From contig NZ_JAAIYP010000033.1 in assembly GCF_011022235.1 (NCBI RefSeq), positions 28,003 to 92,002 on the forward strand: DNA of 64,000 nucleotides, given 5' to 3'. The position numbers and the translations under genes are program-made. Of this stretch, positions 55,376-64,000 are shown in pieces; position 1 is the first letter of the stretch; every line of letters begins with the position of its first letter. The notes beneath the pieces are model-generated. The model was not told where the DNA came from and ran no database searches. It worked only from the letters and a program-made list of their open reading frames with translations. The stretch is from Magnetospirillum aberrantis SpK. GTDB lineage: Bacteria > Pseudomonadota > Alphaproteobacteria > Rhodospirillales > Magnetospirillaceae.

Positions 55376-55866
55376 AGTTCTTCCTTTCCGGTTTCGGGAA
55401 ACCGCGTATCGCCGACGACACGGGCGGGGACACCGGCGACGATGGCGAAGGGAGGAACATCCCTGGTCACGACCGCGCCCGCGCCGACCAAGGCGTTCTC
55501 TCCGATCGTACAGCCGGCCACGATGGTGGCATTGCTGCCGATAGAAGCGCGGCGCTTGACGAGGGTGGGCGTTACCGTCCAATCCTCGGCACCCTGTAGA
55601 TATCCATCATCTGTCGTCGCACGAGGATAAAGGTCATTGGTGAACATGACACCGTGACCGATGAAAACCTCGTCTTCGATGGTGACGGCCTCGCATATGA
55701 AACTATGGGAGGAAATTTTGCAGCGTGACCCGATAGTCGCACCTTTCTGGATTTCAACAAAAGCACCAACGCGACTTTCGTCTCCAATCTGGCAACCATA
55801 AATATTGACGAGATCAGGTTGGAATATTTTGACTCCCTTCCCCAGGCTCACATCCTTTATGGGCAT
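55372..55866 (-). CDS. Hexapeptide-repeat acetyltransferase (WbpD/WlbB-like)
   Basis: A 164-residue left-handed beta-helix enzyme, predicted to N-acetylate the 3-amino group of the sugar made by the two downstream genes. Repeated hexapeptides run throughout (IGDESRVGAFVEIQKGATIG, then IGSNATIVAGCTIGENALVGAGAVV), with an internal loop from HGVMFTND to TVTPTLVKRRAS and ending PARVVGD. ATG 55866 (MPIKDVSLG) has AAGGGG upstream and matches the family N-terminus; ATG 55884 lacks such a site. It is the first gene of the six-gene leftward glycan operon. Base composition is noticeably less GC-rich than in the flanking core genes. Confidence 0.88.
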   Translation of the reverse strand: MPIKDVSLGKGVKIFQPDLVNIYGCQIGDESRVGAFVEIQKGATIGSRCKISSHSFICEAVTIEDEVFIGHGVMFTNDLYPRATTDDGYLQGAEDWTVTPTLVKRRASIGSNATIVAGCTIGENALVGAGAVVTRDVPPFAIVAGVPARVVGDTRFPETGKEEL

Positions 55867-56116
55867 CCCCAACCCCTTATCCATATGCCGGCCGCCGTGG
55901 TTTATATCACCGGCATTCTATGCACGCCATCATGGCGCGAAAGCTTGCCCCACTTTTCCTGCCGTCCCAAAACGGGGCAATTTCACCCCGGCGAATCGAT
56001 TATAAAGCGGACCAGATCGATAAAATTGTGGGGGAGTAAAAGTAGCCCGGCAGGTCGTTTCAAATATGAACCTATGCCGTATCGTTACATGTTTCAAAGG
56101 TCCCAGAAGCAGCAAT
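55867..56116. other. AT-richer intergenic boundary region
   Basis: The stretch is AT-richer than the rest of the window and supports no gene. It should hold the promoter of the leftward glycan operon, but TATAAA-like sequences (such as minus strand at 55901-55906) lack a matching -35. It adjoins mobile-element debris on its right. Confidence 0.4.
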
Positions 56117-56238
56117 TGACCTGCCTTGGGAAATCTCCTCCAGTTTGCAGTAGAGTCCGGCCCATCAAAGGACGGACGACATGAAGCGCAGGAGGTTCAG
56201 TAAAGAGCAGATCATCGGCATCCTGAAGGAACAGGGGG
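56117..56238 (+). mobile_element. Left-end remnant of an IS3-family insertion sequence
   Basis: A TGACCTGCC start resembles an IS3-family terminal repeat. At 56181 begins a truncated orfA reading MKRRRFSKEQIIGILKEQ, the classic N-terminus of IS3 transposase OrfA. After about 18-20 codons the homology stops and recombinase-like sequence takes over in another frame. The rest of the element is missing. The exact right border (about 56236-56262) is uncertain. Confidence 0.6.
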
Positions 56239-56241
56239 GGC

Positions 56242-56706
56242 AGTCGCCGCACCGATCTACAGCATCCGTGGCGGCGCATCCGCGACAAGGCCAATCTTCC
56301 CGATGTGCGCATCCACGATCTGCGCCATTCCTATGCCAGCGGCGCCCTTGCCCTGGGTGAAGGCCTCCCGATGATCGGCAAGCTGCTCGGCCACACCCAG
56401 GTGCAGACCACCGCCCGCTACGCCCATCTCGCCAACGACCCGGTGAAGCTGGCTGCCGGGCGGGTGTCCGATACTATTGGGGCGGCAATCATGGGCAAGG
56501 CGACGAAACCGGCCAAGTGGCAAAGCGAGAATGGGCGCCCGCGCAATGTCCTCCTCTCCGTCGAAGAGTATGAGCGGCTGAAAAAGCGCGATCAGCAGGC
56601 GTTCACCCAGCCCGATCTGGTCAATCAGGTGCTGGAGGTGACGCTGGAGAATGAGGCCGACGCGGAGATGCGGGTGGTGCGGTATGCGTTGCCGGCAGGG
56701 GAGTGA
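56242..56706 (+). pseudogene. Tyrosine recombinase C-terminal fragment joined to a Phd-like antitoxin tail
   Basis: The frame from about 56263 reads as the end of a phage-type integrase: HPWRRIRDKANLPDVRIHDLR contains the HxLRH box, and GHTQVQTTARYAH holds the second His and catalytic Tyr. The N-terminal two thirds are missing. After DTIGAAIMG the frame continues in SENGRPRNVLLSVEEYERL, which looks like the C-terminal half of a Phd/YefM antitoxin. A GTG at 56305 could start a 133-residue chimera, but a functional product is unlikely. This marks old integration and deletion events beside the glycan island. Confidence 0.7.
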
Positions 56707-56781
56707 CGGCAAAGGGATTTGATTTGGCCTCGTTGGGCCGATGGCGAACAGGACCATAAGCGGGCAATCTGGACGGAACGG

Positions 56782-57147
56782 ATGACTTACGAGGAATTCA
56801 ACGCGTTCTGCCGAGCGCTTCCCGCCACCACCCATGTGGTCCAGTGGGGCGGCGCCGACGTTTGGAAAGTCGGCGGCAAGGTCTTCGCGATCGGCGGTTG
56901 GGACGAAGGCGAGCCGAGCTTCGTCTTCAAGGTCAGCGACCTGTCCTACGAGATACTCAAGGAGCAACCGGGCTTGCGTCCGGCGCCATACTTGGCATCA
57001 CGCGGCCTCAAGTGGATTCAGCATTATGCCAAGCCCGGTCTGTCGGATGGCGATCTGCGGGACTATATCCGCCGGTCGCATGCTATCGTCGCGCTAGGCC
57101 TGTCAAAGAAGAAACGGATCGAGCTGGGTCTTGATGGGCGGCGCTGA
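56782..57147 (+). CDS. MmcQ/YjbR-family protein
   Basis: A 121-residue protein of the YjbR/CyaY-like fold. It begins MTYEEFNAFCRALPATTHV, with WGGADVWKVGGKVFAIGGW and the C-terminal SHAIVALGLSKKKR. The family is annotated as putative DNA-binding, but its role is unsettled. ATG 56782 with GGACGGAAC upstream gives the family's normal length; an earlier start at 56719 is rejected. It stands alone between mobile-element debris and the signalling operon. Confidence 0.85.
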   Translation: MTYEEFNAFCRALPATTHVVQWGGADVWKVGGKVFAIGGWDEGEPSFVFKVSDLSYEILKEQPGLRPAPYLASRGLKWIQHYAKPGLSDGDLRDYIRRSHAIVALGLSKKKRIELGLDGRR

Positions 57148-57341
57148 AGGGGGAGGCCTGACAAATTATCTTACTCGTTTCGGCAATGACGGGCCGGAAG
57201 AAGGCTGTCTGCTATCGGCGTTGGTTCTGAAAAAGCGGACGTCGAGGGATAGTTGAATCGCGGCGCGGGCAGGAAATTCTGTCGAATTCCGATCTTCATG
57301 ACCTTTGCCCACCCCAAGCCCACGACCGGCATGATAACCGC
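57148..57341. other. Intergenic region
   Basis: Nothing specific is recognised in this 194-bp gap between the YjbR-like gene and the converging HD-GYP gene. No clear intrinsic terminator is seen. Confidence 0.4.
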
Positions 57342-58448
57342 CTAATCCGGGTCCGCGTACTGTTTGGCGATGGCCCGGAATTCCTCCTGGATGCCGACGA
57401 AGGCGTCCACCACGTCGGGGTCGAAGCGGCGCCCCCGTTCTTCCACGATGGTGGTGACCGCCGCCTCGTGGGGCATTCCCTGCTTATAGACGCGGCGGCT
57501 GATCAGCGCGTCGTACACGTCCGCCACCGCCATCAGGCGCGCCGACACCGGGATGTCGTCGCCGGACAGGCCTTCGGGATAGCCGTTGCCGTCCCAGCGC
57601 TCATGGTGGAAGCGGGCGATCTCCTTGGCGGTGGTCAGGAACTCCAGCTTCTTGCCCAGCCAACGTTCGGCATGCTCGATGGCCGAGCAGCCCTGGGCGG
57701 CGTGGGTCATCATGATTTCAAATTCCTCGGGCGCCAGCGGACCGGGCTTCAGCAGGATGCTGTCGGGAATGCCGATCTTGCCGATGTCATGCAGAGGCGC
57801 CGACTTGAACAGCATGGTGATGGCCTGCTCGTCCAGTGCACCGGCGAAGCGCGGATGGGATTGCAAGGCCGAGGCCAACGCGCTCATGTAATACTGGGTG
57901 CGGCGGATGTGATTGCCGGTCATCAGGTCGCGGGTTTCCGCCAGCGACGCCATGGCCAGGATTGTGACGTCCTTGATGGCAGTGACCTCCTTGGTGCGCT
58001 TGGCCACTTCGCGCTCGAGGAAGGTGTTCTTGTCGCGCAGGAAATCGGCGGCGTTCTTCAGCCGCAGATGGGCCTTGATCCTGGCCTGGAGGATGGAGGG
58101 ACTGACCGGCTTGGAGATGTAATCCACCGCACCCAGGTCGAAGCCTTTCTTTTCGTCGGCCATGCGCGACAGGCCGGTCAGGAAGATCACTGGTACGTCA
58201 CGGGTGCGGGGAGCGGCCTTGAGCTGCCGGCACACCTCGTAGCCGTCTATGTCCGACATCATGACATCCAGCAACACAAGATCGGGCGGCTCGTTGGCCT
58301 GAGCGACCTTCAGGGCCTTTTCGCCGCTGTTGGCGACCTTGACGCGATAATCATCCTTCAGCAGTTGCGAGATGTGCGTCAGATCCTCCGGCGTGTCGTC
58401 CACCAGCAGGATCGTCGGCCGTTCCATGGATTCCGAGGCACCAATCAC
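57342..58448 (-). CDS. Response regulator with HD-GYP output (c-di-GMP phosphodiesterase)
   Basis: A 368-residue REC-HD-GYP protein. Receiver Asp61 (LVLLDVMM), acidic pair Asp17/Asp18 and Lys113 are intact. A coiled linker (about 130-160) leads to the HD-GYP domain with His220/Asp221 (HDIGKIGIPD), HH at 281-282 and the GYP motif (289-291), so c-di-GMP hydrolysis should be possible. The start is probably GTG 58448, 6 bp after the upstream stop; ATG 58427 is an alternative. It is closely related to the preceding gene and ends the operon led by the giant kinase. Confidence 0.9.
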   Translation of the reverse strand: MIGASESMERPTILLVDDTPEDLTHISQLLKDDYRVKVANSGEKALKVAQANEPPDLVLLDVMMSDIDGYEVCRQLKAAPRTRDVPVIFLTGLSRMADEKKGFDLGAVDYISKPVSPSILQARIKAHLRLKNAADFLRDKNTFLEREVAKRTKEVTAIKDVTILAMASLAETRDLMTGNHIRRTQYYMSALASALQSHPRFAGALDEQAITMLFKSAPLHDIGKIGIPDSILLKPGPLAPEEFEIMMTHAAQGCSAIEHAERWLGKKLEFLTTAKEIARFHHERWDGNGYPEGLSGDDIPVSARLMAVADVYDALISRRVYKQGMPHEAAVTTIVEERGRRFDPDVVDAFVGIQEEFRAIAKQYADPD

Positions 58449-58454
58449 GCTCGT

Positions 58455-59621
58455 TCACTCCGTCTCGGCAATGGCGGTCCCGGCCTGGGACAGCAGCGTC
58501 CGCTTGCGTTCCATATCGGCATCGGAATCGGAAAGATCATTGGCGATAGCGCGGAATTCGTCCTGGATATCCAGGAAGGCGTCCAGGATGTCGGGGTCGA
58601 AATGGCTGCCTCGCCCCTCGACCATGATCTGGACGGCCTCGTCGTGGGGCATAGGCTTCTTGTAGACACGGCGGCTGATCAGCGCGTCATAGACGTCGGC
58701 GACCGCCATCAGGCGCGCCGACAGCGGGATGTCGTCGCCCGCGAGCCCCAACGGATAGCCGCTGCCGTTCCACTTTTCCTGGTGCGAATAGGCGATTTCC
58801 TTGGCCAAGGTCAGGAATTCCACCTTCGAGCCCAGAGACCGCTCGGCATGGGTGATGGCGTCGCGGCCAAGCGTGGTGTGCGTCTTCATGATTTCGAATT
58901 CTTCGGGGGTGAAGCGGCCGGGCTTCAACAGGATGCGGTCGGGAATGCCAACCTTGCCGATATCGTGCAGCGGCGCCGATTTGAACAGCATGTTGATGGT
59001 GGCATCGTCCAGTTGGGCGGCAAAGCGCGGATGGCCGCGCAGCTTGGTCGCCAGGGCCTGGATGTAGAATTGGGTGCGGCGGATGTGGTTGCCGGTTTCC
59101 AGATCCCGCGTCTCGGCCAGGGACGCCATGGCCAGGATGGTGACGTCCTGGATCGCCATGACCTCCTCGGTGCGCTTGGCCACTTCCACCTCCAGGAAAG
59201 CGCTCTTGTCGCGCAGGAAGTCGGCGGTGGCCTTGAGCTTCAGCTGGGTGCGCACACGAGCCAACACGATGGGCGGGCTGATGGGCTTGGTGATGTAGTC
59301 CACCGCCCCCATGTCCAAGCCCTTGCGCTCGGCATCCACTTCCGCCTTGGCCGTCAGGAAGATCACCGGGATGTCGCGGGTCTCTGGCGTCTCCTTGAGG
59401 CGCTGGCACACCTCGTAGCCGTCCATGCCCGGCATCATGATGTCCAGCAGGATCAAATCGGGGGGATTGTCCGCCGCAGCGACCTTCAAGGCCTTCTCGC
59501 CGCTGCTGGCCACCTTCACCCGGTATTCATCCTTGAGCAGACTGCTCAGGACCGCCAAATTGTCCGGCGTGTCGTCCACCGCCAAAATGGTGGCCCTTTC
59601 GAGAAAGCCCCGGTTTTCCAT
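58455..59621 (-). CDS. Response regulator with HD-GYP output, paralogue of the next gene
   Basis: A 388-residue REC-HD-GYP protein with the same layout as the gene at 57342-58448. Phospho-acceptor Asp60 (LILLDIMMPG), HDIGKVGIPD, then the GSGYP motif in HQEKWNGSGYPLGL. Linker and HD core are very similar between the two, so they arose by tandem duplication; the C-terminal 20 residues differ. GAGGATCTGAGCG precedes ATG 59621, 11 bp after the kinase stop. It probably receives phosphate from the kinase Hpt. Confidence 0.9.
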   Translation of the reverse strand: MENRGFLERATILAVDDTPDNLAVLSSLLKDEYRVKVASSGEKALKVAAADNPPDLILLDIMMPGMDGYEVCQRLKETPETRDIPVIFLTAKAEVDAERKGLDMGAVDYITKPISPPIVLARVRTQLKLKATADFLRDKSAFLEVEVAKRTEEVMAIQDVTILAMASLAETRDLETGNHIRRTQFYIQALATKLRGHPRFAAQLDDATINMLFKSAPLHDIGKVGIPDRILLKPGRFTPEEFEIMKTHTTLGRDAITHAERSLGSKVEFLTLAKEIAYSHQEKWNGSGYPLGLAGDDIPLSARLMAVADVYDALISRRVYKKPMPHDEAVQIMVEGRGSHFDPDILDAFLDIQDEFRAIANDLSDSDADMERKRTLLSQAGTAIAETE

Positions 59622-59632
59622 CGCTCAGATCC

Positions 59633-62600
59633 TCATACGCTGCCCATGGCCCGGTTCAAGACAGCCAGCGCGGCTTCGAAATCGAAATCCTTGATGGCGG
59701 CGTGAAGGCGGGAGTACTCCTCGGGAAAGGCGGCCGCCAGCAGGCCGGTATTCTCCTCCAGCACATCGTCAACCTCCGCGTCGTCTTCGGCAAGCAGGTT
59801 CCGCAGGCGACGGCACACCTGGTCCAATACGGCCCGGTCCACCTCCGCGCGGATCACCTCCTCCTCGGGTGGCAACCGATTGTCCAGGGCGGCGATCAGG
59901 GTACCGAGGGGCTGACGCAGCACCTCGATGGCGTCTTCCACCGCGTCGCGCGGTGCCCGTTCGGCCAAGACGGACTCCAACTCCCCGGCAGGGACTTGGA
60001 CCTCGTCCGCCCCGATCATGCCGGCCAGACCCTTCAGGGTGTGGGCCAAACGCTCGGCCGTCTGCCAGTCTCCGGCGTCCAGGGCCGCGCAGATATCGTC
60101 GCAGGAGGTCCGGCGGCTGGCGGCGAACTTGCGCAGCGATGACAGGTAGAGCCACGCCTTGCCCTGCACCCGGCGCAGGCCGCTGGCCATGTCCAGTCCC
60201 GGGATGTCCGGCAGGGCCGGCTCAGGCGCGTCGGCGACGGCCCGAGGCGCGGCGGGCGCCCGTTCGCCCGGCGGGATCCAGCGCAGCAGGACGCCCCACA
60301 AATGCTCTGGATCGATGGGCTTGGCGGCGAAATCGTTCATGCCTGCTTCCAGGCAGCGATCGCGGTCGCGCTGCATGGCGTTGGCGGTCATGGCGACAAT
60401 GGGCAAATGGTCGAAGCGGCCCAGTCTGCGGATTTCCCGCGTGGCGGTGACGCCGTCCATGACCGGCATCTGCATGTCCATGAGCACCAGATCGTAGGGC
60501 TCCTCCTGCACCCGGGCCAGGGCGGCGGCGCCATCACCGGCGACATCGACCACGAAGCCGGCATCGGCGAGCAGTTCGGTAGCGACCTCCTGGTTCAGTT
60601 CGTTATCTTCCACCAGCAGGATGCGCGCGCCCCGGATGGCGGCCAGGCTCTCGAGCGAACACGATATGCCGCCCGCCGGCTTGCGCGGCTCGGCGGCGGT
60701 GAGGCCGCCGAACAGCCGGATGACCGTGTCGAACAGCACCGAGGCGCTGACCGGCTTGATCAGCACATCCTCGATGCCGGCCTCGGCGATCTGGTTCAAC
60801 ACTTCCTCGCGGCCATAGGCGGTGACCATGAGCAGCCGCGGTGCGGATTCCAGGCCCAGCGCCCGAATCTGGCCGGCAGTGGCGACGCCGTCCAGGTCGG
60901 GCATGCGCCAATCCAGCAGCACCAGGGCATAGGGTTGACCAGCCGTCGCCGCCCGCTTGATCTCGTCCACCGCCGCCAGGCCGGAGTCCACGTCGGCCAC
61001 CTGGAAGGTCATGCTGGACAGCAGGTCGCACAGGACGGCGCGGGCGTTGTCGTTGTCGTCCACCACCAGCACCCGGCAACCGCGCAGGTCGGGCGACGGC
61101 AGCAGTTCGCGCTTGCGCTGGGTGCCGACGCGCAGGCGTGCGGTGAACCAGAAGGTGCTGCCCTTGCCAAACTCGCTGTCCACCCCGACCTCGCCGCCCA
61201 TCAGTTCGGCCAGGCGCTTGCTGATGGCCAGCCCCAGGCCGGTGCCGCCGAATTTCCGCGTGGTCGAGGTGTCAGCCTGCTCGAAACTCTGGAACAGACG
61301 GCCCTTCTGCTCATCGGTGATGCCGATGCCGGTGTCGCGCACGGCGAAGTACAGCAGCACCTCGTCCTCGGTGCGCTCCGCGATCCGGGCGATGATGTCG
61401 ATCTCGCCCTTCTCGGTGAACTTGATGGCGTTGTTGGCATAGTTGATTAGGATCTGGCCCAGCCGCAACGAATCGCCCACCAGGGCGCGCGGCACCTCGG
61501 ACGGGATGTCGAACACCAGTTCCAACTGCTTGGCATTGGTCTTGTCGGTCAGCAGGTTGGCGATGTTGTCGAGCATGGCGTCCAGGTCGAAATCCGCCTG
61601 TTCGATGGGCAGCTTGCCGGCCTCGATCTTTGAGAAATCCAGGATGTCGTTGATGATGATGCCCAGCAGGTGCTGGCCGGCACCTTGGATCTTCCTGACG
61701 TAATCCCGCTGGCGGGGCGTCAGCTCGGTCTTGAGTGCCAGGTACGACATGCCGATGATGGCATTCATCGGAGTGCGGATCTCGTGGCTCATATTGGCCA
61801 GGAAATCCGACTTCATGCGGGTGGCGTCCTCAGCCATTTCCTTGGCGTGGGTCAGCGCGGCCTCGGCCGTCTTGACCGCCGTGACGTCTTGGAAGAAGCC
61901 GGCCCAGATGATGGCTCCATCGCCGCCGATGGGCAGAGCCTCCATGTGCACCCAGCGAGCCTCGCCATCGGTATCCAGGCGGAATTGGACCGAGAAGGGC
62001 GCTCCCCGGCCGATGGCGCCGGTCACCTGCGCCTCCAGCCCGTCCCGGTCGGCCCGCAGCACCGCGCCGTACAAGCGGTCACCGTTGGCCTGCAACTGCT
62101 CGCGCCCGACGCCCAGGATGTCGTAGACCTGCCGGCTCAGGAAGGTGAACCAAAACAGCTCGCCCTCGCTGCGCAGTTCGAATACCGCCACCGGCACCGA
62201 ATTGGTCAGGGCCCGCAGGCGCTCCTCCGCCGCCTGGATTCGGTGCAGGGCGTGCTCGCGCTCGGTGACATCCAACCAATAGCCGTTCCACACCCGCGTG
62301 CCATCGGCCAGCAGCGAGACCATGGATCGGGTTTCGATCCAGCGGAACGCGGAATCGCCGTCCATGACCCGGTACAGCAGGTTGGTGGGCATGTTGTCGC
62401 GGATACATTGGATCAGGGTGTTGCGCGCCGTCTGCCGGTCGTCGGGGTGGACCCGCTTCCAGCGTTGGTCCGGATCATCCAGCAGCGACGACGAGGGGAT
62501 TCCCCAGATTTCCTCAGCCTTGGCGCTGACGAAGCGGAAGAGTTCGGTGTCATCGGGCGCGACTTCGAAACGAAAGGCCGCGCAGGGGAGCGAATCGGCC

Positions 62601-63985
62601 ATGTCGCGCATGAGTTGGCGCGACCACTCGGCGGCACGGCGGGAATGCTCCAGTTCGCGGGTGCGATCCTCGACGCGGGTTTCCAGGGTGGCGTTGGCTT
62701 CCTCCAGGCTGGCGGTGGAGGCCTGGAGCGCGACGCGCATGGCTTCCTGGGCCGAGGCCAGGGCGGCAATCTCCTTCAAGTCGGAGCGGATGTCCACCGG
62801 CCGTGCCAGGTCCATGCGCCCGATGCGCGCGCTTTCCTCGGCCAGGACCTCCAGCGGCACGGCGAAGCGGCGGGCAATGGGCAAGGTGACCAGGGCCGCG
62901 AAGACCAAGGTTCCCACGATCAACGCCACCAGCAGCACCGCCTGCTCGCCGCTGATCGGCACGAAATCCTGCCGGGGAGCCATCACCCCCAGCCAGAACG
63001 GCTGCTTGCCGATGAAGATGCGGCCGAAATGGGTGAACCAGTCCACACCCTCGAACGTCATGGCGTTCAGGCTGCCGTCCGGCCGCCCCTGCTCGTTCCA
63101 GCGGCGCCACCCTTCGGCCAGGAGCGGCACCCCCTGCTCCGCCAGGGGCTTCAACACCGCCTTCTTGATTTCGTCGTCGCTGGAGAAACGCTCCGCTCGG
63201 GGAACGCCGACCAACTGCCCGGCATCATCCAGCAGCATGCCCACCCCGCTGGTGCCGGCGGTGATCTTGCGGGTGAAATGGGACAGGTCCAGCAGCTTGA
63301 CGTCATGGGCCACCACATAGCGACCGCCGTCCGGTGCGGTCCAGCGACTGGACGCCGTGATGCCCGGTTCCTTGGTGGTGAAAAAGATGTAGGGCGCGGT
63401 CCAGAACACGTCGTCGTCCCGATCGAGCGCCATGGCGCCGCCGAACCAGGGTCGCCGACGAGCGTCATAGTCGCGCTCGAGGATCTCGGTCTTTTCCAGG
63501 ACGCGATTGCCGCTCCAGGTCATCCAAGTGGTCTTCTTGCCCCAACGTTGGGGATCACTGAGCCGGTTGATCCACTTGCCGTCGGCGTACAGCAGCAAAA
63601 TTTCACGGCCGGATTCATGGGCCACCAGCACCGACGAGATTTCCGGGTGGTTCTCGATGACCGGGAAGAAGAATTCGTTGAACTTCTCCACCTGATCCAG
63701 TGTCAGGCTGTTGTTCAAGCCCCAGTGGCGGCTGGTGTTGAGCGTGACCTCGACCGTCGCCAGCAGGCGTTGGACCCGCGAGTTCAATTCACCCGCGGTC
63801 TGGCGCATCTGGGTGTCGGCCAGGCGCTCGATGGTCGGGGTGACGATCAGGGCGTAGGTGGAGACGGCGAAGACGCCCAGCGCCATCACGGCGATCAGGA
63901 AAGCGCGGACGAGCAGGCTGCCACGAACCGACACGCCGGATGCGGCCGGGGACGAAGACAAGGACTGTGGTACCGGACCGACCAT
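59633..63985 (-). CDS. Giant hybrid histidine kinase (Cache, HAMP, PAS-PAS, HisKA, HATPase, REC-REC, Hpt)
   Basis: A 1450-residue inner-membrane sensor kinase that is complete in the window. TM1 is at about 25-48. A periplasmic double-Cache-like domain (about 50-340) follows, then TM2 (about 350-372), HAMP, two PAS folds (about 470-600 and 600-715), and HisKA with His734 (MSHEIRTP). The ATPase has NAIKF and GTGLGLA boxes. Two complete receivers follow ([13 protein letters not shown] and [13 protein letters not shown]), then Hpt (AHTLKGLAG) and a short tail. ATG 63985 has GAGGGAC just upstream; GTG 63994 would add three residues. It leads the operon with two HD-GYP regulators, implying control of c-di-GMP by an extracellular small molecule. 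Confidence 0.92.
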   Translation of the reverse strand: MVGPVPQSLSSSPAASGVSVRGSLLVRAFLIAVMALGVFAVSTYALIVTPTIERLADTQMRQTAGELNSRVQRLLATVEVTLNTSRHWGLNNSLTLDQVEKFNEFFFPVIENHPEISSVLVAHESGREILLLYADGKWINRLSDPQRWGKKTTWMTWSGNRVLEKTEILERDYDARRRPWFGGAMALDRDDDVFWTAPYIFFTTKEPGITASSRWTAPDGGRYVVAHDVKLLDLSHFTRKITAGTSGVGMLLDDAGQLVGVPRAERFSSDDEIKKAVLKPLAEQGVPLLAEGWRRWNEQGRPDGSLNAMTFEGVDWFTHFGRIFIGKQPFWLGVMAPRQDFVPISGEQAVLLVALIVGTLVFAALVTLPIARRFAVPLEVLAEESARIGRMDLARPVDIRSDLKEIAALASAQEAMRVALQASTASLEEANATLETRVEDRTRELEHSRRAAEWSRQLMRDMADSLPCAAFRFEVAPDDTELFRFVSAKAEEIWGIPSSSLLDDPDQRWKRVHPDDRQTARNTLIQCIRDNMPTNLLYRVMDGDSAFRWIETRSMVSLLADGTRVWNGYWLDVTEREHALHRIQAAEERLRALTNSVPVAVFELRSEGELFWFTFLSRQVYDILGVGREQLQANGDRLYGAVLRADRDGLEAQVTGAIGRGAPFSVQFRLDTDGEARWVHMEALPIGGDGAIIWAGFFQDVTAVKTAEAALTHAKEMAEDATRMKSDFLANMSHEIRTPMNAIIGMSYLALKTELTPRQRDYVRKIQGAGQHLLGIIINDILDFSKIEAGKLPIEQADFDLDAMLDNIANLLTDKTNAKQLELVFDIPSEVPRALVGDSLRLGQILINYANNAIKFTEKGEIDIIARIAERTEDEVLLYFAVRDTGIGITDEQKGRLFQSFEQADTSTTRKFGGTGLGLAISKRLAELMGGEVGVDSEFGKGSTFWFTARLRVGTQRKRELLPSPDLRGCRVLVVDDNDNARAVLCDLLSSMTFQVADVDSGLAAVDEIKRAATAGQPYALVLLDWRMPDLDGVATAGQIRALGLESAPRLLMVTAYGREEVLNQIAEAGIEDVLIKPVSASVLFDTVIRLFGGLTAAEPRKPAGGISCSLESLAAIRGARILLVEDNELNQEVATELLADAGFVVDVAGDGAAALARVQEEPYDLVLMDMQMPVMDGVTATREIRRLGRFDHLPIVAMTANAMQRDRDRCLEAGMNDFAAKPIDPEHLWGVLLRWIPPGERAPAAPRAVADAPEPALPDIPGLDMASGLRRVQGKAWLYLSSLRKFAASRRTSCDDICAALDAGDWQTAERLAHTLKGLAGMIGADEVQVPAGELESVLAERAPRDAVEDAIEVLRQPLGTLIAALDNRLPPEEEVIRAEVDRAVLDQVCRRLRNLLAEDDAEVDDVLEENTGLLAAAFPEEYSRLHAAIKDFDFEAALAVLNRAMGSV

Positions 63986-64000
63986 GTCCCTCACCCCTAG

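Noticed and set aside
57468..59705. 745-codon rightward frame opposite the HD-GYP genes
   Set aside because: It spans two real genes in antisense and shows an internal repeat only because those genes are paralogues.
61670..64000. 776-codon rightward frame opposite the giant kinase
   Set aside because: Antisense to intact HisKA, PAS and Cache coding sequence; composition is unlike a protein.

Overview
The window is a high-GC (roughly 63-65% by eye) alphaproteobacterial chromosome segment. Gene content and protein style point to Rhodospirillaceae, most likely a Magnetospirillum-type organism: a split proton-translocating transhydrogenase (pntAa/pntAb/pntB), hisZ next to purA, indolepyruvate:ferredoxin oxidoreductase beside a phenylacetate-CoA ligase, many large hybrid kinases, a soluble CZB chemoreceptor and a hemerythrin fusion. 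The genus is inferred, not proven; there is no rRNA, tRNA, CRISPR array or magnetosome gene here.

Left part (1-24 kb): an acetate-type transporter with a triplicated terminator-like repeat; a TPR/SLOG-like/class III cyclase fusion; an alpha/beta hydrolase; gabD; an aryl-acid block (orphan LuxR regulator, phenylacetate-CoA ligase, GAF protein, iorAB); a CheY-like regulator facing a hybrid kinase; a TPR-radical SAM-SPASM protein; a DapA-family lyase/aldolase; a BaiN-like flavoprotein; an MBL/cNMP/cNMP/hemerythrin fusion; a 62-residue membrane peptide with its own promoter and terminator; and an FTR1 iron permease.

Middle part (24-45.6 kb): mostly metabolism. It holds glucokinase and glycogen synthase divergent from ADP-glucose pyrophosphorylase, a LysR/SDR pair, a membrane protein with a tail-anchored pseudokinase, purA-hisZ, a chemoreceptor, the pnt operon, oligoendopeptidase F, a long-chain acyl-CoA synthetase, a TauE/SafE exporter with a divergent LysR regulator, and two small ORFs (59 and 65 codons).

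Right part (46-64 kb): a surface-glycan region made of two converging operons. The rightward one encodes a polytopic GT-C-like protein, a sugar aminotransferase and an epimerase. The leftward one encodes a hexapeptide acetyltransferase, a Gfo/Idh/MocA oxidoreductase, a second aminotransferase, a FemAB/GNAT-like protein, a formyltransferase and a GtrB-like glycosyltransferase. The two operons overlap tail-to-tail by 85 bp. The region is bordered by a scrap-yard of mobile-DNA remnants: an IS3 transposase start, a tyrosine-recombinase end and a Phd-like antitoxin end. The window closes with a signalling operon of one giant hybrid kinase and two tandem REC-HD-GYP regulators.

Best candidates for something new are the TPR/SLOG-like/cyclase fusion, the MBL-cNMP-hemerythrin protein, the pseudokinase/membrane-protein pair, the autonomous 62-residue peptide and the formyl/acetyl-amino-sugar island.
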